Shown here one piece after another: positions 1 to 5,918 of a stretch of DNA of 5,918 bases (positions are counted from its first letter, which is position 1; each line of letters begins with the position of its first letter). The notes beneath the pieces are model-generated. The model searched no databases and had not been told where the DNA came from. It saw only the letters and a list, made by a program, of their open reading frames with translations. A program made the translations under genes and the position numbers. The stretch lies in contig JALVZS010000227.1 in the NCBI GenBank assembly GCA_027022065.1, positions 1 to 5,918 of the forward strand, in the 5' to 3' direction. This DNA is from a bacterium. Its GTDB lineage: Bacteria > Thermosulfidibacterota > Thermosulfidibacteria > Thermosulfidibacterales > Thermosulfidibacteraceae.

Positions 1-1
1 T

Positions 2-277
2 CATATACCCTGCCACCTCAAAAGGGGCCAAAAAATAGATGTAGAAGATGCTTTGCTTAAGATATTTGGAGAAAACATTGTTATTCTCCCCTTTAACTGC
101 TGCGGCTTCGGAGGCTCCATAACTGATCTTGCAGAAAGGCAAATAGCCTTAGCCATCTCCAAAAATGCAGAAGCCATTTTAACCACATGCCCCGCCTGCA
201 TGCTCCAGCTAACAAAGGCACTCAAGGGGAAAGGAAAGGTAAAAGTTCTACACTTGGTTGAGGTATTGGAAATTTAA
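2..277 (+). CDS. Iron-sulfur CCG-domain protein (GlcF/LutA/HdrB-like), 3' end only
   Basis: This is the C-terminal 91 residues of a protein whose 5' part lies left of the window; the frame is open from base 2. It shows one CCG (cysteine-rich) domain: a Cys in HIPCHLKRGQ (residue 4 of the visible part), the paired Cys of NCCGFGG (33-34) and a CPAC motif (63-66). These domains bind a non-canonical [4Fe-4S] cluster or zinc in glycolate oxidase subunit GlcF, lactate oxidation protein LutA and heterodisulfide reductase HdrB. They usually work with a flavoprotein or another redox partner, generally in the cytoplasm or at the membrane. The HLxRGQ after the first Cys resembles GlcF/LutA more than HdrB. 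Both spacings are 28 residues, shorter than the usual family pattern. A TTG at base 53 could be mistaken for a start, but the domain clearly begins upstream of it. The gene converges on ruvB with no spacer. The family is fairly certain; the exact enzyme is not. Confidence 0.85.
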   Translation, partial: HIPCHLKRGQKIDVEDALLKIFGENIVILPFNCCGFGGSITDLAERQIALAISKNAEAILTTCPACMLQLTKALKGKGKVKVLHLVEVLEI

Positions 278-1309
278 CTAGGATTCTTCTCTAAAAAGAC
301 TTTTCTGAGTTAATTTTGTTTTTCCAAAAAACCTATAAGCTTTTTCTGTGGCCACCCTACCTCTTGGAGTCTTTTTGATGTAGCCTTCCTGGATGAGGTA
401 GGGCTCATAAACCTCCTCAAGGGTTCTTTTTTCCTCTCCAACTGCCACGGCCAAAGTTTCTATACCTACAGGTCCCCCGTTGAAGTGCTCTATTATGGCA
501 AGAAGTAGCTTTCTGTCCACACTGTCAAAGCCTGCCTCATCTATCTCCATCATCTTAAGGGCCATATCGGCAATCTCCTTCGTTATCACGCCCTCACCCT
601 TCACCTGTGCGAAATCCCTTACCCTTTTCAGCAGTCTGTTTGCTATTCTTGGGGTGCCCCTTGAGCGCTTCGCTACCTCGTACGCTCCACCGTCGTCAAT
701 CTCCACCCCCAGTATAGCTGCAGATCTCTTCACAATGAGGGCAAGCTCCTCCGGCGTGTAAAATTCAAGGCGAAGGATCACACCGAATCTGCTTCTCAGA
801 GGTGATGTGAGCATGCCCATGCGGGTTGTGGCACCTATGAGGGTAAATGGAGAAAGCTTTACCCTGAGAGTCTTTGCTCCAGGTCCCTGCCCCACCACAA
901 CATCTATGCAGTAGTCCTCCATGGCCGGATATAGCACCTCCTCCACATGGGGATGAAGCCTGTGGATTTCGTCTATAAAGAGGATGTCGCCCTTCTCCAG
1001 AGCGGTTAGTATCGCCGCCATGTCCCCAGCCCTGTCTATGGCTGGTCCTGAAGTTATCTTTATGTTTACTCCCATTTCCCTCGCTATGATCATGGCAAGG
1101 GTGGTTTTTCCCAGGCCAGGAGGACCGCAGAGGAGTATGTGGTCAATGGGTTCGCCTCTAGCCTTCGCCGCCTCAATAAACACTCTTAAATTTTCCTTTA
1201 CCCTCGCCTGCCCTATGTACTCATCCAGAGTTAAGGGGCGAAGGCTCTTACTTAATGCCCTGTCTTCTTCATCAGGAAGCGGATTGAATATGCGGTCTGC
1301 CTCTCCCAT
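278..1309 (-). CDS. ruvB: Holliday junction branch migration ATPase RuvB
   Basis: RuvB is the hexameric AAA+ motor that, loaded by RuvA, pulls DNA through Holliday junctions during recombinational repair. The 343-residue product is full length for the family. Residue positions from the ATG start: Walker A GPPGLGKT (62-69), Walker B DILFIDE (108-114), sensor 1 TLIGATTR (156-163), the PLRSRFG segment with the arginine finger near R172, and sensor 2 GTPRIANR (218-225). The C-terminal winged-helix domain follows, with [10 protein letters not shown] (278-287) and [16 protein letters not shown] (303-318). A short Lys-rich tail of about 15 residues ends the protein. The ATG at 1309 is chosen because TGAGG lies 7 nt upstream. 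An in-frame TTG at 1315 would add two residues but is only 1 nt from that site. The gene sits 9 nt after ruvA, the usual ruvAB order; ruvC is not in the window. All catalytic residues appear intact. Confidence 0.98.
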   Translation of the reverse strand: MGEADRIFNPLPDEEDRALSKSLRPLTLDEYIGQARVKENLRVFIEAAKARGEPIDHILLCGPPGLGKTTLAMIIAREMGVNIKITSGPAIDRAGDMAAILTALEKGDILFIDEIHRLHPHVEEVLYPAMEDYCIDVVVGQGPGAKTLRVKLSPFTLIGATTRMGMLTSPLRSRFGVILRLEFYTPEELALIVKRSAAILGVEIDDGGAYEVAKRSRGTPRIANRLLKRVRDFAQVKGEGVITKEIADMALKMMEIDEAGFDSVDRKLLLAIIEHFNGGPVGIETLAVAVGEEKRTLEEVYEPYLIQEGYIKKTPRGRVATEKAYRFFGKTKLTQKSLFREES

Positions 1310-1316
1310 AGACAAG

Positions 1317-1320
1317 CCTC
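1317..1320 (-). promoter_or_regulatory. Ribosome binding site deciding the ruvB start
   Basis: The minus strand reads GAGG here, sharing its GA with the TGA stop codon of ruvA (1321-1319). Seven bases separate it from the ATG at 1309, which is good spacing. Only one base separates it from the TTG at 1315. This favours the ATG and suggests that ruvB translation is coupled to termination on ruvA. Confidence 0.6.
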
Positions 1321-1891
1321 ACAGACCCTTCCCCAGCTCCTTTAAGGCAAGCTTCAAGAGCTCCTCCTCAGTTCTCCACCTCTCTCTAACACCCAGTATA
1401 GCCTTTCTAGCCTCTTCAGCAGTATACCCCAAAGAGACAAGGGCCTCCAGCACCGCCTTTTCTGCAGAAGACTCTGTTTCCAAGGCAAATCTCTCCTTAC
1501 CGAGCTCAGCTATGAGCCTTTTTGCTGTTTTCTTGCCCACCTTGGGCACTCTGTTCAGGGCATCCACATCTCCCTCATCAACCGCCTTTATAAATCCCTC
1601 GTAGCCTAAATGGGATATAAGTGACATGGCAACCTGAGGACCCACAGAAGGCACCTTCACAATAAGGTTGAACAGCTCAAGCTCCCTTTTGTCAATAAAG
1701 CCGTAGTGAACAAAGTCCTTTTCCTTCTCCCTATAAAAGGAGCGCACCCAGAAAAAGGCCTTTTTGCCCTTTTCTGGAATCTGAGAGTGGGCATTCACAG
1801 GAACGATGAGTTTAAAGCCCAACCCGTTTACGGAAAGAAGCACTTCCCCGGGGGACTTGAAAACAACAATACCGTCAAGAAAGGAAAACAT
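1319..1891 (-). CDS. ruvA: Holliday junction DNA helicase subunit RuvA
   Basis: RuvA is the tetrameric protein that binds Holliday junctions, holds them square-planar and recruits RuvB. The 190-residue product is close to the usual 190-205. Domain I (about 1-65) is the OB fold, with the N-terminal pattern MFSFLDGIV and the VNGLGFKLIVP strand typical of the family. Domain II holds two helix-hairpin-helix motifs, around VPSVGPQVA (80-88) and VPKVGKKTAKRLIAEL (115-130). Domain III (about 142-190), which contacts RuvB, ends in LLKLALKELGKGL. The segment REKEKD (54-59), at the place of the E. coli acidic pin (Glu55-Asp56), appears two residues longer and contains lysines. The ATG at 1891 fits the family N terminus. 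It lies 4 nt after the glycosyltransferase stop codon, and ruvB follows 9 nt downstream. The identification is very secure. Confidence 0.97.
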   Translation of the reverse strand: MFSFLDGIVVFKSPGEVLLSVNGLGFKLIVPVNAHSQIPEKGKKAFFWVRSFYREKEKDFVHYGFIDKRELELFNLIVKVPSVGPQVAMSLISHLGYEGFIKAVDEGDVDALNRVPKVGKKTAKRLIAELGKERFALETESSAEKAVLEALVSLGYTAEEARKAILGVRERWRTEEELLKLALKELGKGL

Positions 1892-1895
1892 CCCC

Positions 1896-2657
1896 TTAAA
1901 CCCTACTGTGGTGAAGCTCCCAGGCCTTGGCGTACTTTACCATTACGTAATAAGAGGAAAGAAGCGCTATTATAAGCCCAGGCATACCGTCCTTGTATCC
2001 CTGCTTCAGTATGTAGAACTTGATAAAGTCCCCTATGGGCCTTAGGACTAGATTGAAAAAATTTGGCTTTTTCCCCGCCTTTACTATGTCCTTGGCCGCC
2101 CAGTCGGTATACCTCTCCATCTTTCTGAAGTACTGCTTGAGACTTGTGTAAGAATGATGAATCAGGTAATTCTTCAGCTCCCCCACCCTGCCTGTGGAGA
2201 CAATCACATCCGCATGGACCTCCTTGTCCTCGTATCTGCTAACGCTTTTTCTGAACAGCCTTATGTTTCTATCCTCTCTCGGGCTCCAGCCGCCGTGATC
2301 CAGGGGATAGCCTAGGAAGAAGTTTCTCCTTCCTATGTAGTAGCCGTCAAACTGAGGATTCTCCAAAACCTTTAGTATTTCATCCCTCAGCTCAGGGGTA
2401 ACCCTCTCATCGGCATCCAGTATCATCACCCACTCATGGGTTGCTTGCGGTATAGCCCAGTTCTTCTGGGTAGAGGAGTTTATGTACTCGTGCTGCAGTA
2501 TTCTGTTCGTGTATTTTTTGGCTATTTCAAGGGTTTTATCTGTGCTGTAAGAGTCCACCACCATTATCTCATCAGCCCATAGAACGCTTTTTATAGCCTC
2601 CTCTATGTTCTTCTCTTCGTTGTAGGTAGGAATTATAACCGTAAGCTTATGCCTCAT
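1896..2657 (-). CDS. Family 2 glycosyltransferase, WaaE/KdtX-like
   Basis: This 253-residue protein is an inverting GT-A glycosyltransferase, probably acting on a lipid or lipopolysaccharide-core acceptor at the inner face of the cytoplasmic membrane. The nucleotide-sugar site shows PTYNEE (10-15), VVDSYSTD (33-40) and the metal-binding DADE (81-84). After it come [19 protein letters not shown] (106-124) and IRLFRK (132-137), then EVHADV and [17 protein letters not shown]. This order is typical of the WaaE/KdtX and LgtF beta-1,4-glucosyltransferase branch. The last 45 residues form an amphipathic to hydrophobic segment ([28 protein letters not shown]) that likely associates with the membrane. 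There is no signal peptide. The start codon overlaps the upstream CoA ligase gene by 11 nt, with AGGAA just before it. Donor and acceptor cannot be read from sequence. The family is secure; an LPS role is an inference. Confidence 0.88.
   Translation of the reverse strand: MRHKLTVIIPTYNEEKNIEEAIKSVLWADEIMVVDSYSTDKTLEIAKKYTNRILQHEYINSSTQKNWAIPQATHEWVMILDADERVTPELRDEILKVLENPQFDGYYIGRRNFFLGYPLDHGGWSPREDRNIRLFRKSVSRYEDKEVHADVIVSTGRVGELKNYLIHHSYTSLKQYFRKMERYTDWAAKDIVKAGKKPNFFNLVLRPIGDFIKFYILKQGYKDGMPGLIIALLSSYYVMVKYAKAWELHHSRV
1901..1905 (-). promoter_or_regulatory. Likely ribosome binding site of ruvA
   Basis: The minus strand reads TAGGG, 9 nt before the ruvA ATG at 1891 and inside the last codons of the glycosyltransferase gene. 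A second purine run, AAGGGG (1897-1892), touches the ATG directly and is too close to act as a normal Shine-Dalgarno. The site is weak, so coupling to the upstream gene is plausible. Confidence 0.35.
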
Positions 2658-4302
2658 GCTTCCTGCGCTTTTCTGCCACCCAGTTTCTCAGCTTCCACCT
2701 TAATATCTTGCCTGCAGGGGTTCTAGGCACATACTTTACCTCTTCAATTATCTTAGGGACCAGCTCCTTGTTCTTTAAGTGCTTCAGCACCAAGGACTTT
2801 ATGTCCTGATGTATCTGCGGCATAGGGAATCTGTTCTCATAGGCCTCTTTAAAAGCCACACAGGCTATTATGGTCCCGTCCTCATCCTCTATTACCCCTA
2901 CATCCTTAACGGCAGGGTGCTCCTTTATAACCTCTTCCACCTCAAGAGGCGAGTACTTTTTTCCTCCTACATAAAGAAGGTCCTCCTCCCTTGACGCAAA
3001 GTGAAGGTATCCCTCTTCGTCCACAAAAACGGAATCCCCTATGTAGGAATAGCCATCTATCACCGCCATCTTCTGCTTTTCTAGGTTGTCCCAATAGATT
3101 GGGCCTGTTGGACCTCTAACCAGCATCCTACCCAGCTCTCCAGGCCTGCACTCCTCTCCCCTGTCGTTCACCACCTTAACTTCTATACCTGGTATGGGCA
3201 CACCAAAGGATGCTATCTTTGGTATCAGTCTAACTGCATTTGAGGCAACAAGGTGCAGAAACTCTGTAGCGCCAAGACCCTCGTATATGGGCTGTTCCGT
3301 TTTATCAAACCACTGGGTAAAGGTCTTAGGCCCCAGAGGGCTTCCACCAGTGGTGGCTAGCCTCACACTGGAAAGCTTCTCTGGAGAAAAGTTAGGAGCA
3401 GAAAGTAGCCTATCATAAAAGCTGGTGAGTCCCGTAAGCACCGTGGCTTTTCTTCTAGCAATACTCTCTATAATCTTTTCGGGCAGAAATTCTGTGAATA
3501 AAAGCTCAGTGGCACCAGCATAGGGAGGGATAAGAACAAAGGTTCCAAAGCCTGCCGCAAAGGTGACGGGAGCCCCACCTGTCAAGATGTCGCCCTTTGT
3601 GAGCCTCCACACGTACTTGTTAACAAGGTGGCACTCGCACAAAATCCCCTTGGCAAAGTGAACGCACCCCTTTGGCAGGCCTGTTGTACCCGATGTATGG
3701 AGTATTACACAGGGATCGTAAGGCCCCACATCCTCAAGAAAGTACTCCTCCTCTCCTCTCTCCAGTATTTCTTCGTAAACTGCAGTTATGCCCTTTTCAG
3801 GAGGAGCAAATTCTCTCCTTATGAGGATCACCTCAGGAACCCTAACCCCTTCAACTATGGGAAGCACCTTATCCATGTACTTGGCAGACAAGAAAAGACA
3901 CACCACATGCTTTGACCTCAGCATGTACTCAATTATGTGGCTCTTCCAGTAAGGAGATATGGGAACCGAAATGGCACCTATGCGGAATATCGCAAAGTTT
4001 ATAACCAAAGCCTGAGGAGAGTTAAGGAGTACAAAGCCTATCCTATCCCCTTTACCGAATCCCCTCTGTTTCAAGTAATGGGCTATGCGCAGAGATGCAT
4101 GGTAGATGTACTCATAGGTGTAAGCATTTCCTGCAAAGTAAACCATGGGCCTTTTGCCAAAGCCCTCTTTTACATGTCTGTCCAAAAGATACCAGGCCAG
4201 GTTGTAATTTCTGCCTTCAAAAAATGAGCACTCTTCAGGAAACTTAAAATTAGGCCACAGCCTTTCAGGTGGAATAAACTGTTCCCAGTGAGGAGACCTC
4301 AT
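2647..4302 (-). CDS. Acyl/aryl-CoA ligase of the benzoate/2-aminobenzoate-CoA ligase type
   Basis: This is an adenylate-forming (ANL superfamily) enzyme expected to activate a carboxylic acid with ATP and load it on CoA. Positions in the 551-residue product: P-loop [10 protein letters not shown] (203-212), YEGLGATE (340-347), the ATP-ribose aspartate in YIGD (420-423), hinge [11 protein letters not shown] (437-447) and the C-terminal catalytic lysine in [10 protein letters not shown] (K532). The N terminus, with [10 protein letters not shown] and then YNLAWYLLD, and the segment around [17 protein letters not shown] resemble benzoate- and 2-aminobenzoate-CoA ligases more than acetyl-CoA synthetase. 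The hinge departs from the common GRxDD, and YIGD replaces TGD, but the core residues remain. The ATG at 4302 gives the family-like start MRSPHW and has GGGG 6 nt upstream. A TTG at 4314 would add four residues. The gene lies 1 nt after the apgM stop codon. The substrate is unknown; aromatic, medium-chain and other acids are all possible. Confidence 0.88.
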   Translation of the reverse strand: MRSPHWEQFIPPERLWPNFKFPEECSFFEGRNYNLAWYLLDRHVKEGFGKRPMVYFAGNAYTYEYIYHASLRIAHYLKQRGFGKGDRIGFVLLNSPQALVINFAIFRIGAISVPISPYWKSHIIEYMLRSKHVVCLFLSAKYMDKVLPIVEGVRVPEVILIRREFAPPEKGITAVYEEILERGEEEYFLEDVGPYDPCVILHTSGTTGLPKGCVHFAKGILCECHLVNKYVWRLTKGDILTGGAPVTFAAGFGTFVLIPPYAGATELLFTEFLPEKIIESIARRKATVLTGLTSFYDRLLSAPNFSPEKLSSVRLATTGGSPLGPKTFTQWFDKTEQPIYEGLGATEFLHLVASNAVRLIPKIASFGVPIPGIEVKVVNDRGEECRPGELGRMLVRGPTGPIYWDNLEKQKMAVIDGYSYIGDSVFVDEEGYLHFASREEDLLYVGGKKYSPLEVEEVIKEHPAVKDVGVIEDEDGTIIACVAFKEAYENRFPMPQIHQDIKSLVLKHLKNKELVPKIIEEVKYVPRTPAGKILRWKLRNWVAEKRRKHEA

Positions 4303-4303
4303 T

Positions 4304-5527
4304 CTAAGCCCCAAACTTCTTCAGCCTTAGAGCGTTGGCAAGAATAAGAGGCATAGCCTCCTTAGCGTAATATAAACGCAGATTACCCCTGGCACAAGCT
4401 TTCTCTGAAAACTCAGAAATTCCTGATGGTATTGCATACTTGGAATAAAGGAGGAAAGGGTTGGGATGCCAGCTGTGGTTTTTGAGAACAGAAGGAGTAG
4501 AATGATCCCCCGTTACGGCAAGCACATCGGGCTTGAGATCCAGTATTTTGGGAAGAAAAGCATCAAACTCCTCTATCACCTTAACCTTGGCCTCAAAGTT
4601 CCCGTCCTCTCCGTGGGAATCGGTCTTTTTCACGTGGAGGTAGAAAAAGTCGTATTCTCCCCAGCTCCTCTTCAAACACTCTATTTCATGAGCAATGGTT
4701 GAGCCTTCCACTTCAAGAAGCTCCATACCCACAAGCTTAGCAAGTCCTTTGTACATGGGATATGTGGCAATGGCAGCGGCTCTAAGTCCAAAAAGCTCCC
4801 TCATTGAGGGTATACTGGGAAGTTCAGAAATGCCTCTGAGAAGAATAAAGTTTGCCTTAGGCTCCTCTTTTAATACCTCCCTTGCCCTGTTTATGAGCTT
4901 CTTCAAAACATCGGCAAGCCTTTGTGATTCAGGAGCTAGTGCCTTAGGTTCAATGGGTTCTTCGCCCACCTTTTGAGGATCTGTATCTGGAACACCAGCC
5001 TTCAAACCCTCACCTCTTAATCTTAATGCAAACCTGTGCTCCATGCCCGAAGTAAAGGTAACTTCCACCCCATCAATCTCCTTAATTGCGCTCTGAAGCT
5101 TCGTTATGAGCCTTTTATTCTCCTCTGTAGGTATCCGTCCTGCCCTTCTGTCAACGACAATGAGCCTTCCGTCCTCTTCCTTTACCGTGCAGAAGTTGCC
5201 CCTTATCGCTATGTCTCCGGGCCTTAAATCCACGCCAAGGCCTAAGTTTTCCAAAACGCCCCTTCCTATCTCGTACTTCAAGGGATCGTAGCCAAATAGG
5301 GCAAGGTGTGAGGGACCCGAACCTGGCGTTATTCCCGGCATTATGGGATGAACGAGCCCTACCTCTGACTTTGCGGCAAGAGCATCAAGATTGGGAGTTT
5401 TTGCATACTCAAGCTCCGTCTTGCCATCTTTGAAAGGGGCACCCCCAAGCCCGTCCAGCACCACAAGAACAATCTTCGTGTCGTTTTCTACTACAAGAGA
5501 CTTTATGAACTCTTCCCTATCCAGCAA
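4304..5527 (-). CDS. apgM: 2,3-bisphosphoglycerate-independent phosphoglycerate mutase, archaeal type
   Basis: The enzyme interconverts 3-phosphoglycerate and 2-phosphoglycerate in glycolysis and gluconeogenesis, without the bisphosphoglycerate cofactor, using two metal ions. The 407-residue product is normal length for the ApgM family of the alkaline phosphatase superfamily and shorter than the roughly 510 residues of bacterial GpmI. Visible landmarks are [11 protein letters not shown] (19-29, metal ligand D25), [17 protein letters not shown] (65-81, with the catalytic serine probably S70), RGNFCTV (109-115), [13 protein letters not shown] (298-310, ligands D303 and H305), TGDHSTPS (339-346) and [10 protein letters not shown] (351-360). 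The start is TTG at 5527, supported by GGGAGG 6 nt upstream; it lies inside the end of the preceding gene, overlapping it by 11 nt. In an autotroph the enzyme would send fixed carbon toward hexoses. The identification is secure. Confidence 0.95.
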   Translation of the reverse strand: MLDREEFIKSLVVENDTKIVLVVLDGLGGAPFKDGKTELEYAKTPNLDALAAKSEVGLVHPIMPGITPGSGPSHLALFGYDPLKYEIGRGVLENLGLGVDLRPGDIAIRGNFCTVKEEDGRLIVVDRRAGRIPTEENKRLITKLQSAIKEIDGVEVTFTSGMEHRFALRLRGEGLKAGVPDTDPQKVGEEPIEPKALAPESQRLADVLKKLINRAREVLKEEPKANFILLRGISELPSIPSMRELFGLRAAAIATYPMYKGLAKLVGMELLEVEGSTIAHEIECLKRSWGEYDFFYLHVKKTDSHGEDGNFEAKVKVIEEFDAFLPKILDLKPDVLAVTGDHSTPSVLKNHSWHPNPFLLYSKYAIPSGISEFSEKACARGNLRLYYAKEAMPLILANALRLKKFGA

Positions 5528-5918
5528 CCTTAGCCTCCCTCTCCGCCAAGAATCTTTCCAAATCTTCTATGCTGTTAAAGATCCTTTCCGAGGTTATTCT
5601 CACCACCCAGTTTTCCCTCATGGGCGTTATGCTCCAGACAGGAACACCCGCCTTGTAAGCCTCCCACATCTCTATAGCCGTGCCCATGCTAGCCTCAGGA
5701 AGATACGCTACAAGAAGGTCCGATTTCTTCACAAGATCCACGTGGTATAAAAAAGTCCTTCTCGCCTCCTCGTCCGTGTACTCAACACTGTTGGGATGAT
5801 TGCTCACCGGACAGTATATTTCCCACCCCTTAAAGTACCTGGCCAAAACCTCTTTTAACTTTCTTCTATAGTCCTGACTGTGTATCTCTTTTCCTTTCTT
5901 TGACCCCTGGATGATTCC
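5517..5918 (-). CDS. Nucleoside 2-deoxyribosyltransferase-like protein, 5' end cut by window
   Basis: The frame is open to the window edge and 133 residues are visible. The segments IIQGS near the visible start, IHSQDYR (12-18), [29 protein letters not shown] (assembled from positions 66-94) and [12 protein letters not shown] (113-124) match the compact Rossmann-like nucleoside 2-deoxyribosyltransferase superfamily. Those enzymes swap bases on deoxyribonucleosides or hydrolyse nucleotides. E83, in the GTAIE motif, sits where the family has its catalytic glutamate. The usual N terminus (a short beta strand then AGxIxG) suggests that only a handful of residues are missing. The TTG at 5846 is not a credible start because the conserved N-terminal part lies upstream of it. 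The gene is the first visible member of the minus-strand operon and overlaps apgM by 11 nt. Family membership is moderately sure; the substrate and even enzymatic activity are not established. Confidence 0.68.
   Translation of the reverse strand, partial: GIIQGSKKGKEIHSQDYRRKLKEVLARYFKGWEIYCPVSNHPNSVEYTDEEARRTFLYHVDLVKKSDLLVAYLPEASMGTAIEMWEAYKAGVPVWSITPMRENWVVRITSERIFNSIEDLERFLAEREAKVAG
5534..5539 (-). promoter_or_regulatory. Strong ribosome binding site supporting the TTG start of apgM
   Basis: The minus strand reads GGGAGG, six bases before the TTG at 5527 and inside the coding sequence of the upstream gene. This is the best Shine-Dalgarno match in the window. It supports the rare start codon, since no ATG lies near the N-terminal family boundary. 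Confidence 0.7.

Noticed and set aside
1-225. A minus-strand frame opposite the CCG-domain gene
   Set aside because: It is a shadow of the conserved cysteine-rich gene and has no recognisable motif.
53-277. TTG at 53 as the start of a small 74-residue protein
   Set aside because: The same frame is open to the left edge and encodes the conserved PCHLKRGQ part of the CCG domain upstream of the TTG, so this is a truncated larger gene.
318-332. Perfect 6-bp inverted repeat GTTTTT-CCA-AAAAAC near the ruvB 3' end
   Set aside because: The stem is almost all A-T, lies inside ruvB coding sequence about 40 bases before the stop, and would be unstable, especially in a thermophile. It is not a credible terminator.
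984-1604. A 206-codon open frame on the + strand opposite ruvB and ruvA
   Set aside because: It lies wholly antisense to two securely identified genes, shows no recognisable domain, is Ser/Pro rich as shadow frames often are, and starts without a convincing ribosome binding site.
5391-5750. A 119-codon + strand frame opposite apgM and the deoxyribosyltransferase-like gene
   Set aside because: It is antisense to two overlapping genes with clear family motifs and shows no domain signal.
5517-5846. TTG at 5846 as the start of a 109-residue protein
   Set aside because: The frame continues to the window edge and includes the conserved IIQGS and IHSQDYR segments, so the true start lies right of the window.

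Overview
This 5.9 kb window is densely coding. It is most likely from a thermophilic bacterium, and my best guess is the Aquificota (Hydrogenobacter/Thermocrinis/Aquifex type). That guess rests on indirect signs: moderate GC, proteins rich in Lys, Glu, Ile and Val, frequent AGA/AGG arginine codons, TTG starts, an archaeal-type phosphoglycerate mutase, and a tightly packed gene string mixing unrelated functions. No 16S or other phylogenetic marker is present, so the assignment is inference.

Layout. Positions 1-277 (+ strand) hold the 3' end of an iron-sulfur CCG-domain protein of the GlcF/LutA/HdrB type. Everything else is on the minus strand and is transcribed from right to left. In transcription order it encodes a nucleoside 2-deoxyribosyltransferase-like protein (cut by the right edge), an archaeal-type cofactor-independent phosphoglycerate mutase (apgM), an acyl/aryl-CoA ligase of the benzoate/2-aminobenzoate-CoA ligase type, a family 2 glycosyltransferase resembling WaaE/KdtX, ruvA and ruvB. 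Adjacent genes overlap by 11 nt or are separated by 1 to 9 nt. This points to one polycistronic message with translational coupling. The stop codons of ruvB and of the + strand gene abut with no spacer.

How the genes relate. RuvA and RuvB together form the Holliday-junction branch-migration motor. ApgM interconverts 3- and 2-phosphoglycerate in glycolysis/gluconeogenesis. The CoA ligase and glycosyltransferase may act on surface lipids or glycans, but their substrates cannot be read from sequence. The mixture looks like a scrambled housekeeping operon, not a dedicated pathway.

There is no gene-free stretch above 300 bases, and I see no RNA gene, CRISPR array, mobile element, repeat array or convincing terminator. 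I did not find evidence of a new biological system. The points most worth a second look are the shortened cysteine spacing in the CCG protein, the altered acidic pin of RuvA, the unassigned CoA ligase, and the operon composition.
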